64,000 nucleotides of DNA from Beta vulgaris subsp. vulgaris (lineage: Eukaryota; Streptophyta; Magnoliopsida; Caryophyllales; Amaranthaceae). Below the pieces are notes generated by a model. It did no database searches, had not been told where the DNA came from, and was given only the letters and a program-made list of their open reading frames with translations. The translations under genes and the position numbers were made by a program. Below, piece by piece: positions 48,596-60,180 of this stretch. The stretch covers positions 52,623,776 to 52,687,775 of the forward strand of contig NC_079208.1 in assembly GCF_026745355.1 (NCBI RefSeq). The letters are read 5' to 3'. Numbering within the stretch: the first letter of the stretch is position 1; each line of letters begins with the position of its first letter.

Positions 48596-51500
48596 ATATC
48601 CTATGCTGGAACTGTCGGGGTATGGGGAACCCCTGGACAGTTCGACAACTTAGAAGATGGAATTCTTCTATTTCCCCGGACATGTTATTCGTGTCAGAAA
48701 CAATGGTGACTAAAGAAATTGCAGAACAAACAAAGGAGCGACTAGCGTTTTCTAATGCTTTTGGTGTGGCAAGTGTAGGTAGGGCGGGTGGACTTTGTCT
48801 TTACTGGCAAAAGGAGGCAATTGATTTTACTTTGGTGTCTTTCTCTAAAAATCACATTTGTGGCGATGTGGTTCGCAGGGGAGAGAGATGGCGTTTTGTG
48901 GGTGTATATGGCTGGCCGGAGGAGTCAAATAAGCATCGTACGTGGGAGCTTATTAGACATCTCTGTTTGGAGTTCGATGGTCCGTTGGTGCTGGGAGGTG
49001 ATTTTAATGAAATATTATCCTATGATGAGAAGCAGGGGGGTGCTGATAGAGAACGACGTGCTATGAGAGGGTTTAGGGAGGTGATTGATACTTGTGGTTT
49101 ACGAGATTTACGAGCTGTGGGGCAATGGTATACATGGGAGAGAGGGGATAGTCCGGAAACGAGGATTCGGGAGAGACTTGACCGATTTTTGGTATCTCAA
49201 ACATGGCTACAACTTTTTCCGGAAGCTGTTGTGGAGCACCTTGTTAGATACAAATCAGATCATGCGGCAATTGTACTAAAAACCCAAGCGCCTAAGATGA
49301 AGCATTGTCATATGCGACAATTCAAATTTGAAACGAAGTGGCTCTTGGAAGAAGGATGTGAAGCCACGGTACGTGAGGCGTGGGATGGCTCGGTGGGGGA
49401 TCCTATTCAAAGCCGGTTGGGGGTTGTTGCGAGGGGATTAGTAGGCTGGAGCAAAGCAGGGTCGGGGGACCTGGCAAAGAAAATTGACAGGGTAGAAAAA
49501 CAGCTTCATAATGCGCAAAAGGAAGAAATCTCGGAGACGACATGCAAGAAATGTGGGGAATTGGAGAAGGAACTAGATTCTTTGAACGCAAAACTCGAAG
49601 CTCATTGGTATATGAGGTCGAGAGTGGCCGAGATAAAAGATGGGGATCGGAATACGTCGTATTTTCATCATAAGGCCTCTCAGCGAAAGAAACGAAATCG
49701 CATAAAAGGTCTATTTGATGAACATGGTGAATGGCGAGAGGAGGAGGAGGAATTGGAAAGGTTGGTGCAGAAATATTTTCGTGAGATTTTTACGTCGAGT
49801 GATCCATCTACTGGCGCAATGGATGAGGTGCTCCAGTTCGTGAAAAAATCGGTGACAACGGAGTTTAATGATATATTATTGAAACCTTACTCGAAGGAGG
49901 AAATTCATGAGGCTTTAAAACAGATGCACCCTTGTAAAGCGCCAGGACCAGATGGCTTACATGCAATTTTTTATCAGAGATTTTGGCACATTATTGGTGA
50001 TGAGGTATTCCATTTTGTTAGCAATATTTTACATAGTTACTGTTGCCCGAGTTCTGTTAATTGTACTAATATTGCCCTCATTCCCAAAGTTAAAAATCCG
50101 ACTCTGGTTTCGGAATTTCGGCCTATTAGTTTGTGTAATGTACTATATAAGATTGCATCCAAAGCTTTGGTGCTTAGATTGAAACAATTCCTCCCCGACA
50201 TTGTTACGGAGAACCAAAGTGCCTTTGTCCCTGGACGATTAATAACTGATAACTCCCTGATAGCCCTCGAGATTTTTCATTCTATGAAGAAAAGAAATAA
50301 TAGCAGGAAGGGACTGATTGCGATGAAGTTGGATATGAGCAAGGCCTATGACCGGGTAGAATGGGGTTTTCTCAGGAAGCTTTTATTGACAATGGGCTTT
50401 GATGGACGTTGGGTGAATTTGGTAATGAGTTGCATTTCGTCAGTGTCTTACTCTTTTCTTATTAATGGCAGAGCAGGGGGGTCTGTTACCCCCTCTCGGG
50501 GCCTAAGGCAAGGGGATCCTCTTTCTCCCTTCCTTTTTATACTGGTTGCGGATGCCTTTTCACAGATGATACAACAGAAAGTGCTTTCTAAGGAACTTCA
50601 TGGTGCAAAAGCTAGCCGATCGGGACCGGAAATCTCTCATCTTCTTTTTGCAGATGACAGTCTTTTGTTTACTAGAGCAACTCGACAGGAATGCCTGAAA
50701 ATAGTTGATATTCTCAACAAATATGAAGCGGCATCTGGACAGAAAATTAACTATGAGAAGTCGGAGGTGTCTTTTAGTAAAGGAGTAAACTGTGTGCAGA
50801 GAGAAAGTTTGAGTGGAATTCTTCAGATGCGGCAAGTTGATAGGCACCAAAAGTATCTTGGGATTCCGACGTTGTGGGGGAGATCGAAAAAGGGGATGTT
50901 TCGGGATTTGCTTGATAGAGTGTGGAAGAAACTGCGTGGCTGGAAAGAAAAGTTGCTGTCAAGGGCAGGGAAGGAAGTGTTAATCAAAGCTGTTATTCAA
51001 TCTTTACCTACATATCTTATGGGTGTTTATAAGTTCCCTGTGGTAATCATCCAAGAAATTCACTCTGCTATGGCTCGTTTCTGGTGGGGAGGAAAGGGTA
51101 TGGAAAGGAAGATGCATTGGGTTAGCTGGGAGAAAATGAGCAAACCTAAATGTCTGGGTGGTATGGGATTCAAAGATCTTTCGGTTTTTAATGATGCCCT
51201 GCTGGGCCGTCAGGTTTGGAGGTTACTGCATTATAAAAATTCACTTTTGAGCCGAGTTTTGAGTGCTAAATATTATCCAGATGGTGATGTTTTGCAGGCG
51301 AGGCTTGGATTTTCAAATAGTTTTTCGTGGCGAAGCATTTGGAGTGCAAAAAGCCTAGTGCAGGAGGGTTTGATGTGGCGAGTGGGAGGTGGGCGAAATA
51401 TAAATATATGGAGTGACCCTTGGGTGGGAGACGAGAGAGGGCGGTTCATTTTAAGTAATAGAGCCGAAGGATTGAATACAGTGAGTGATTTAATTGATGA

Positions 51501-52651
51501 TACTACCAAAGAGTGGAAGTTTGAAGCCATAGAGCAACATTTTGGAGAGAGAGGACAAAAGTGCATATTATCTATTCATTGAGTTCAAGAGAGACGGAAG
51601 ATGTGTTAACATGGCTTACTCGAAGGATGGTCTTTATTCTGTAAAGACAGCATACATGATTGGGAAAGGGGGGAATTTAGAAGATTTCCATAAAGCAGGG
51701 TGGTCTTATGGGGGCTGGATGTTTCGCCTAAAGTTCGACATTTCTTGTGGCGCTATTGTACCTCGTCGTTGCCTACTCGAGCAACTCTCATGGCTCGACA
51801 CTTACTTGAAGAGGGCGGGTGTCCGTGGTGCCCGTCGGAGCTTGAAACCTCGCAACATGCTATATTTTCATGCGCACGTATCCGAAGATGGGTGGATCAT
51901 GGGTGTGAGGCCATGGTGGGTGATGGGCGAGTGGGGTGGGTGTGAAATGCTGGAACGGTGGAATGCGTTGGATAAAAAAATGGTGCAGAAGGGATGTTTC
52001 TTGGCATGGAATATATGGGCGGAGCGTAACAGGTTTGTGTTTGAAAACACTTGTCAACCGCTATCTATTATTAGCCAGCGGGTGAGTCGACAGGTCGACG
52101 ACCACAACGAGTATACTACTCGGATTTATGGTCAGCCAGCGTGCGTGAGGCCGGTGAGCAGTAGCCATTGGTGTGCGCCTCCGGAGGGAGTTATCAAGCT
52201 CAATACCGATGCTCACATTGAAGGAAATGGGTGGGTTAGCGTGGCAACGGTGGCTCGAAATACGTGTGGGCAGGTGTTATTTGCGGCAGTGAGACGACAA
52301 CGAGCCTACTGGCCTCCCGATATTGCGGAGTGCAAGGCTATTTTATTTGCGGTTCGAATGGCAAAAGCTCGTGGACACAAAATGTGATGGTGGAATCGGA
52401 TGCTCTTGTGGTTATTTCAAGGCTTTCCAAAGCCGCGTTGTTTATTCTGATTTAGATGCTATTATGGGAGATGTATTCTCTTGAGTGTGTACTTTAATGC
52501 TATTAGTTTTAATCATGTCAAAAGGGATGGGAATGCTGTTGCTCATCACCTTGCTAGAGTTGTGCCGTTTGGTTTGGAGCAGTGTTGGGAGAACCATTGT
52601 CCTAGGAATGTGGCTCCTTATGTACTGATGGACACTTTGTCCTTTGATTAA
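48592..52651 (+). pseudogene. LINE ORF2: endonuclease, reverse transcriptase, RNase H; frameshifted
   Basis: A 996-residue frame (48592-51582) begins MNILCWNCRGMGNPW, typical of plant LINE endonuclease. It has GDFNEIL near residue 136 and SDHAAI near 222. Reverse transcriptase follows, with RPISLCNVLYKI near 509, LRQGDPLSPFLF near 637 and the catalytic FADDSLLF near 686. Frame breaks near 51560-51610 move the reading out and then back. The zf-RVT part is at 51700-51945, in the starting frame (KVRHFLWRYCTSSLPTRATL). RNase H is in another frame (LNTDAHIEGNG, IAECKAI), and its end (VESDALVV, KRDGNAVAHHLARV) in a further frame to a stop at 52649-52651. At least three frame changes exist. Catalytic residues of endonuclease and reverse transcriptase look intact. 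Confidence 0.93.
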
Positions 52652-52682
52652 TGCACATCTCTTTCCCCTCAAAAAAAAAAAA

Positions 52683-52695
52683 AAGGTGTTCCCCT
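52683..52695. repeat. Right target-site duplication of the LINE
   Basis: Exact second copy of AAGGTGTTCCCCT. The boundary with the A tail is ambiguous by one or two A residues. Confidence 0.92.
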
Positions 52696-53406
52696 CAACT
52701 TCTAACTCCTTTCACAACACCTCTTTCTATCCCTTGTTGACGATCCTTTACTCCGACATCATCTAGGGTTGCTCGAACAATGTGATATGTCACACTGGGG
52801 TAAATCCTTAACCCTTCCCCCTCTTACTAAGACTGCAAAATGTTATTGTAAACTATGGCCGATACCAAAAATATAAGCAGTGATTTCAAATTCATAGGTT
52901 AATCGCACTCTAGCAACTTTACATAAGGCAGGGTTTAACATCTCTAAGAAAAGACTCAACTTGGAATCCTTATCCCTAACTCACTTTCCTTACACAATCT
53001 ATCTCATAATCTTCTCATTGAAGAAGTCTCTTCTGGATAATGTATAAGATACTTCGGTTCACATCCAAATCAACCGTGAAAGCACCTTCTCACTCTAACT
53101 CATCAATTACACCATGGTACCTAATTGTCCCATTGTTCAAAATTCTCAGGTTAGCAAAAACCTGTCTTTCCAACCTGAAGTTTTTCTCCTCACATACTTT
53201 TAAGTCCGTAAACCTCAAATCTGCCAGCTCTTCACCTCACAATCCTATGAACAAAATCCAACTTGTCTGATTTCTCCTTCTTTCTGTGATGGTTCGCCTA
53301 TATTTTCCCGTACTGAAAGAAATATGACCCCACTGGCCCATTTAACCACTCCAGAACAATGGAGATATAGTTTATCACCCAAAACCTGCATCAAAAATGC
53401 ATGCAA

Positions 53407-53452
53407 GCACGCACAGCGCGCACGCGCGCACACACACACATACACACACACA
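53407..53452. repeat. (CG/CA)n microsatellite
   Basis: Alternating CGCACGCGCG then CACACACACA with one TA interruption. Alternating purine-pyrimidine sequence of this kind can adopt Z-DNA. Confidence 0.88.
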
Positions 53453-53802
53453 AGTTCTAACCTTATAAAGTAATGAAGAAAAATAAGTATGGCAGCTCCA
53501 AATTCAGTTACGCAAACCCATTGAAAAAGTAGACATTCTAGTTAAGGTGTGACCCATGCATACGTAAATAACCAAGGGTAAAAGTTCAAGTGGCGGATGG
53601 AAAGAATCAGTTGATGCATGAATCATAAGAATCATGGCTGCATCTTCCTCAGTATGGGTTATTCACAATCAATAAATAACTTACAGAATTCTCATCACAG
53701 TATAAACTACCATTTGAGTCAGGTTTCTGAAGATGCTTTTTATTCTTAACTGCATTCCTGGTTTTTGGTTCAACTCTCATATTTGATGTGTGAGTCTGTG
53801 TG

Positions 53803-53841
53803 CTGTGTGTGTGTGTGTGTCAGTGTGGGTGGGTGTGTGTT
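53803..53841. repeat. (GT)n microsatellite
   Basis: GTGTGTGTGTGTGTGTGT followed by imperfect GTGGGTGGGTGTGTGT. Confidence 0.85.
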
Positions 53842-54234
53842 GGGCTCTGGCTATCCCCTAATCGGGTAAGAGCGGAAGAAAGAGCCAGCTATGACAAGAC
53901 AAAAGAGAAGTAAAAAATTTCTCTTTCTCCAGCAGAGTGTAGACAATCAAGATTTCTCCAAACGTTACTGATGCAAATAATGAAGATTTCTCAAGATATT
54001 ACACCATCCACAAAGCTTGGAATTGAACATGTCAAAGTTTCCTAGGTTACCACCTCCTTTCCGTAAACAACAATTGGCCACTTGTGAAAGCCTCTAATTG
54101 GAAATAGAGAATACTAGACCTAGATCATAAAACTAGCATCATCATATATTACATCAGATTTTTATGTTAGCAGTTTACACAAGAGGGATGCAATATGAGA
54201 GGCATAAAATTTGGTTTCGTTCTGGAGTGTACCT

Positions 54235-57200
54235 TCACAACTCATCATGGCTTGCGTTCTGTAAATCTGTAGCCAAAAAGAACAAATGAAGAATAGAGAA
54301 CATGAATTAGTAAATGGCTTAGCAGCATATAAAATATATTACACAGGTCACAAAAAACTTTTTTCAGTTCAAAGAGTCGAGCATGCCAAACGATTCTTTT
54401 TCTGTTTGCTTTCCCATAATAGTAAACCAAAAGTCCAAACAGATGATCAATATTTACCTTTTACTGATAAAACATGCTCCTTGAATAATATTATTCTTCA
54501 CTTAAGTTCAGTCATTTCACTACCAAGATAGCATCTAAATCTTAAGACTATCAAGTTGACTCACAACTTATTCATCCTGAATTGCAGCTTTAGGGTATTC
54601 TAAGTGAAATCTTAAGTCTTAACTTGCCATCCACTAATCTAAAGAGTATATCTAATTGGGAGTACTTGATGAATGGTGTTCATCACTGGCATTGTGATAC
54701 ATGACATACATCTATTGCAGTGGTGTCTGCGTGAGCGAGCTACAAATTGTAGTCTATTATTTTCTCAATTTCTGTTACATTTCTCGGTGCTGCGACAAAC
54801 CAGGATAGCCTGTTATCGCAGGTTTTGGCTACGTAAAAGTTTGCCCAATATCTAATAGGGAGATCTCTTCTTCCTGTAATTCTCCAGCACGTCATCTAAA
54901 ACACTAGTTTGCATCACTAAATGAGATGTCCCAATTACATATACCAGGATACCAAGTAACCTAACGCAAAGGCAATTAGCCAATTACTATGACCAACAGA
55001 TCGAAGACTGCTTAGTAGCAGGTTTCTTGAATCTTGACTGTATACAAGTTAGGAAATTATTGATTAGTTAACTTAAATAGAAGAGAACATCAAGCATACC
55101 AAAGAAAAATGATATCTCCCTTGAAGCAGATTCAACTGAATCAGACCCATGGACACAATTCCTCTCCAAGCTGAAGCCACACATAGCTCTGATGCTAAAA
55201 AGGAAAAAAAAAAAGGTTCAAAGAAAAAAGCCAAATTTAGTGAGATCAATAATTCTCTCATTGAAACATGCATGATTGCAACAGCACATAGCAAACCATC
55301 TTTAATTCCAAAGTGAAAGGGGAAGGGTTGCGGAAATCCTAACAACCTCTGAGGATGAGTGACCTTCGCCTTCTCTGCATCAGTCGGTCCGATCAACTTG
55401 CGCCAATCAGAGACAGCATTTTCCTTTTCCAGAATCATTACCAAGACTGGACCGCTAGATAAAGAACAATAAATTGGTAAGAGCTTCAAAGGCCATGATA
55501 AAGATGTGTTTCATGCCAATTATTGATAAATTAATTCTACAAACATAGAGCCCAGCTCCCTCCTCCCAAAGTACAGAAGGGGGAAAAGATTCATCTCATC
55601 AGTTCCGTCTAAATAAAATATTTGGGCTTTATAGCATTGCTATCAAGGTATAGAGAGAATTGGCACAAGCCAATATCACATCAGAATACAATCTTGTTTA
55701 AGGAGCAATATGACACTTTGCTCTGAATACAACACTCTGGAAAATGTTTAGCAGAGATAAGAAAGCTTAGCAGCCTCCACATACATCACTCTGGTCCTAT
55801 TCACACAGAAAACAAAGTCTACCAAATGTAGGAAACATATACCTTGGCCATAGCCAACAATATAATTGACCATGATGCACCGAAAATTGTTAAACTTGTG
55901 TGAAATTACTTGAAACAGTTCATATTTGTTAAGGAAACATGATAGGAAACCGATAGGGCATTAAGCTTTAGACCAATTGATACCAGTGCATAAACATCAA
56001 CATGAATATAATTCCTACATTGCTAAGGTGGTCCTCACCCGAGACAGGGTAAGGCCAGGTCAAATGTACGTAATATACTTCCTTGATAAAATGTACATTG
56101 TTTCCAGTCCACATCTAACCTTATGCACTTTAACTGCCTGGTGCCAATCATTTCATTAAATTAAGAAGAGCAGATAGCTTAATGAGCCGAGTATATTATT
56201 CGGACGTCAAAAGGTTTCAAGATGTCTGAAATTATTAGAAAAGGACATAGCATAATCTGATAACAAAATGTTACCAATCAGGGATCGAAAGGTCCATACA
56301 AATACGATAGTCCCAATTGTATCTCAGAAATCCAGAAATCCAGAAATCCACTAACTACTGCTCTCCTCCATTTTTCTAATAAGGGTCCTCGCTCATAGGT
56401 TATGCGCATAGATAAAAGATTTGTCACCAACTGCATTGCTACTCAGATCTGACTTAAGTAAGATTGCGTTGGTGAGTTCGAATGACAAGTAATTGTTAGT
56501 TGAGTGGACAGAGAACAAAGCATGGAGGGAGCACAAAAACAGATTATATAGATAACAAGATAAATCTGTAAGTAAGAAAAAAATTCTATGAACCGCAAAT
56601 AAATGACTAAGAATTTGAAGTCAAAAACGCTTAATCACATACCTCGTCATATACTTGACGAGACTATGGAAAAAGCTTTTAGATGAATGCTCATCGTAGA
56701 AGGCCTTCACACTATCCACATCAAGCTGAATCTTTGTCTCCCTTTTAATGCCAAACCCAGAATCCATAATTATATTTTTAATTTCATCAGTGTAGTTACC
56801 ATAAAGCCCATCTGGCTTTATAATAGCCAATGTTTTCTCCTTCTCCCTTTCTCCGCAGCATGAAAACCTGCATAGACATATGAGTTTGAGCTCGTTAAAT
56901 CAAGTCAAATGAACAATCCCATACAAACAACTATATAGATCAGGGGATTTGATCTCGTTGGAACTGCAACTAGTGGAATTACTAGCAATTAAAATATTCT
57001 GACTCAATAATTACTGAGCTACCATAGTTCAAACTGCAGACAAGCAAACTTATGGCAATTCATGGAGCAGATGAGCCATGTGCGTTGAAGTAAAGAATCA
57101 TCAATATCTCTAGGTGCTGGAAATATGATTGTTTACAAACTTTCTACAATCGTAATTCATGTCCACTCCAGCTTAGTTCAACCAAAATCTGATACTAAGG

Positions 57201-58792
57201 GATTAACAGGATCCGATCGTTAAAAATTGTCCATGAAACATATAATGGTATCTGCACAAAACCTCAATCGATGACATAGATCATTAATGTTGAAAGTTCA
57301 ACAAACCATTACATATTCAAGTAATAATTCTCAGCTAGATGGATGTTACATGCATCTAAGGTGTTGTTTGGTTGACATAAAAAATCATGAGAAAGTATAA
57401 TTTCCTATGATGAGGAATATAGTGGTATTATTTGATTGACAAAAACCTGGAAAGTCCACAACAAAATGGAGGAAGTTGCTTAACTAGGTCCCCCGAGATA
57501 AGTGGAACTTTGCGTGGGAATTTTACTTCCCATGTTCAGCTAAACAACATTTTCCCACTTCCTAGAAGATGCTTATACATGGGAAAAACGTCTTCCTAAT
57601 AAAATCCTACTTCCTAGAGTCCATGAACCACAAGGTGAAATTGACGTTAGGATATACTTCCATATCTTTGAACCCACAACTAATCACTCAAAAACCCTCC
57701 CAAATGAATGGTTTTAAGAAAAGGCCTTCAAGCGAGAGTCACACAAGAAAATCAACGTAGAGATCTAACTTTTTGAGAAAGGGATATATCAATATTGGGA
57801 CAAGAGGAGAGTATGACTTCTTATGTGATTCATCTACACTTGAGGCGAAGACTCAAAGTATAAGAACATATAGGAAACAATCATCAAAAAGCACTTCTTA
57901 TTATGTAATCTGTCCACCCCAAAGTTCTATATGATATTTAATTGAGACACTCCGAAATAAATGTTTACTATCCTTCTTCCATTAGCTTGGGCACCTCAGT
58001 TGAAAAAACCCTCACCATTCTATAGTAGAAGCTTTTTCTTATACTCCACCATATTTACAAATAAAAATTGTTTTGACTCTTTTCTTTTCCCGTTTCAATC
58101 TTCACCTCCCTTCCCGAATCATATCAATATGCGTATTTTCTTGAAGAGCAATGAGTGAGAAATTAAAAGTTCCAAATACCAGAATAAGAAGTTCAAGTCT
58201 TCACTAAATCAATAAATGGACTACTATGGATACTAAATCATAACATCAACAAACACATGGAAGAGAATCAACATCAACCAAAGAAAATTCCACACATTTC
58301 CATGCCGACACCCAAAGTTACCGCACAACTATAAACCCTAAGTTTCAAACAGCACAATGTCCATCATGATTCACGAATAGATTAGTGAAACACAATGCAT
58401 AATTCTACTACAATACTGAACATTATATCAACATTCATGATCATCGTGATATTACGAAATCGAAATCGCCTTACATTAATTTCTGACATCTCGTTATATT
58501 AAAATAATCTCAGAGATCATCTATCGACATGAAAATTACTAAAAAAGAATTGCGCCGAAGCACACTATTGATTTTTAGTGATATGTGATTCAATCATCGG
58601 ACAATTCGACAATTTAACATCGAGTTCAGTAACAAATTGACGTATTTGGAAGATAAATTCAGCAATAATGTAGCGTTACTTAGACAAACGAAAGAATTCA
58701 GAAAGAAAAATCAAAAGCACAATTTACCTGCTTCGATGAAAAGAAACGAAGATGATGAAGATGGTGAGATATATGCGAAATTGTGAAGCCAT
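54235..58792 (-). CDS. NDK5: ER-type nucleoside diphosphate kinase (NDK5-like) with HDEL, five coding exons
   Basis: Coding exons are 58728-58792, 56643-56867, 55347-55454, 55100-55194 and 54235-54266, all GT-AG and in phase, giving 525 nt and 174 residues. Residues 1-22 form a hydrophobic signal peptide (IYLTIFIIFVSFH). The kinase domain starts at EKTLAIIKPDGLYGNYTDEI and includes GPVLVMILEKENAVSDWRKL and IGPTDAEKAK. The phospho-accepting histidine is His148 in NCVHGSDSVESA. The C-terminus is HDEL, the ER retrieval signal, as I recall for Arabidopsis NDK5. The enzyme moves the gamma phosphate between nucleoside tri- and diphosphates through phosphohistidine; signal peptide plus HDEL imply action in the ER lumen. 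The last acceptor is the first of two AGs eight bases apart; use of the second would remove HDEL. No catalytic residue appears missing. Confidence 0.94.
55455..56642 (-). other. Intron 2 of the NDK5-like gene (1.19 kb)
   Basis: The donor is ACGAG|GTATGT and the acceptor is TATCTAG|CGGTCC. No recognisable element was seen inside. Confidence 0.88.
56868..58727 (-). other. Intron 1 of the NDK5-like gene (1.86 kb)
   Basis: The donor is AGCAG|GTAAAT and the acceptor is ATGCAG|GTTTTC. Sequence around 57361-57580 (TGTTGTTTGGTTGAC and following) resembles the start of a Tourist-like MITE, but I could not place its other end. Confidence 0.85.
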
Positions 58793-59030
58793 AGATGAAA
58801 TTAATTGGAATTTAGGAGTGAAATTTGGAAGTAAAACTGGTTAACAATGAGAAATGTGGAAGTTTGGAGGATAATTTCTTGGCTGAAAAGACATGTAAGG
58901 AGGAAGATTAAGAGAGCGGGAAAAGGAGAAGGAAAATTGTGGAAACTTTTTGGAATTATAAGTAATCGTGTCGAACTGTGGATTCAGCTCTCCAAATTTG
59001 AAAATATAGTTTAACATAGAATTAGAGTTA

Positions 59031-59204
59031 AGGTATGTTTCTCAGCTTATTTTCAGTTCAGTTCGGTTCAATACAGTTCAGTGCATATTAGTTCACTTCA
59101 GCTCTTGACAATACTTTTACTCTCACATATCACTATTCATTTCAGTTCACTACAATTCAGTTCAGTTCAGATTCAGCTGTTTTATGCCGAAGAGAACAGG
59201 CCCT
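59031..59204. mobile_element. MITE of the CAGTTCAGTT family, copy 2 (174 bp)
   Basis: The ends are AGGTATGTTTCTCAGC and AGAGAACAGGCCCT. The centre ATACTTTTACTCTCACATAT is nearly identical to copy 1 at 39771-39946. It lies about 240 bp upstream of the NDK5-like start codon, in that gene's probable promoter. Confidence 0.78.
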
Positions 59205-59336
59205 TAGGCGAACTTATAATAACTTTTCCAGAAAATATTGAATCATTTTGAAAAATAAAAATATTAGCCGTCTAGCCGGTGTCATAAATTATTATAAGTC
59301 TCACTTTTGTTTTTTGGTGAACATGGAAAGCTTTAA

Positions 59337-60180
59337 TTAAGTACTAAATAAAGAGTTATTACAATCCGAGATGTATGTAGACATGCAAAAATTAGGGGGA
59401 TTTGAGAGCTCCCTCGTAATGTTCATACAATCATCTTTAGCTTTCTTGGCTAGACAATCTGCAAGCCGGTTCCCTTCCCTCCTTGTGTGCTCGATCTTCA
59501 CTTCATTAAGCTTTTGCAAGAGCTCCCTACATTCAAGAATTAAAGGAGAAATTTTGAAAAAAATTCGATGTGCTTTTAGTTGCAATGTCATGTGTTTCAA
59601 TGCACCACCGCTAATATTTCTAATCATCTACCTATGAACATTTTTTTAAAAAGATATTTTGAAAATATAAGATTAATCCGAAAATATATAGCATAATAGT
59701 ACTACATTGGTGATCATTTTATTAATGAACATGCAACTCACATTTTATCCGTATACTCTTGGAACTTTTGGAATCATATTCTTTTTCTTTCTTTTTTTTG
59801 ATATTTGCAAAAAAAGAAATTACATAGCACTAAAACTAGAGCAAACGAGAACACACTGTTGAATGATAAATGTGAGACCTACTAACAACTAACTTTGAGA
59901 ACCCCACACCATTGAAAAGAACTAGCTATGTCTTCAAGATTATGGATCATCCATTGTAAAATTATGTAAGTTGTGTCGTGTTTTTTGAAGAGCAAGTACC
60001 AAGTTAGTAGAATCAGTGTGAATCTGAATACTAGATAAACCTAGTGAAGCCCATTGTAGGCCTCTTAGACAAGCCATAGCTTTTGAGTGAAGGGCAGAAG
60101 ATGCAATTCCCATAGCTCCTCTATGCTTTTCCATGCACCATCAGAAGAACATGTGGTTAAAGCAAATTTGCGCCTTACTA
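59337..60180 (-). pseudogene. Decayed LINE-type RNase H (RVT_3) fragment, split by an insertion
   Basis: Two minus-strand frames together resemble the RNase H-like domain found at the end of plant LINE ORF2. The upstream part (60180-59940) has SSDGAWK in one frame, then SKAMACLRGLQWASLGLSSI and IHTDSTNLVLALQ in another. The downstream part (59627-59337) has ECRELLQKLNEVKIEHTRRE and GNRLADCLAKKAK. About 300 bp of AT-rich sequence with stops separates the parts. One acidic active-site position appears replaced (SKAM where AEA is usual). It is a relic unrelated in sequence to the LINE at 47184-52682. Confidence 0.72.

Larger units (their letters stand above)
47184..52682 (+). mobile_element. Full-length plant L1-clade LINE, inactivated by frameshifts (5.5 kb)
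   Basis: The element runs from a 133-bp 5' UTR through ORF1 and ORF2 to an A tail at 52671-52684, between exact 13-bp target duplications. ORF1 encodes a DUF4283-type nucleic-acid binding protein with a CCHC knuckle. ORF2 encodes endonuclease, reverse transcriptase, a zf-RVT domain and RNase H. Both carry frameshifts, so no intact protein can be made. The 5' end is present, unlike most LINE copies, and identical duplications imply a fairly young insertion, yet several frame breaks are present. Either it was already defective when copied or it has aged while the short duplications stayed unchanged. Confidence 0.95.
52696..54234. other. Intergenic DNA with CA/GT microsatellites
   Basis: No gene is recognised. 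A (CA/CG)n microsatellite lies at about 53407-53452 and a (GT)n one at about 53803-53841, in opposite orientation. The right end should include the 3' UTR of the NDK5-like gene. Confidence 0.5.

Noticed and set aside
47840..52057. Antisense frames of 60-97 residues across the LINE
   Set aside because: They are shadows of LINE ORF1 and ORF2 coding sequence.
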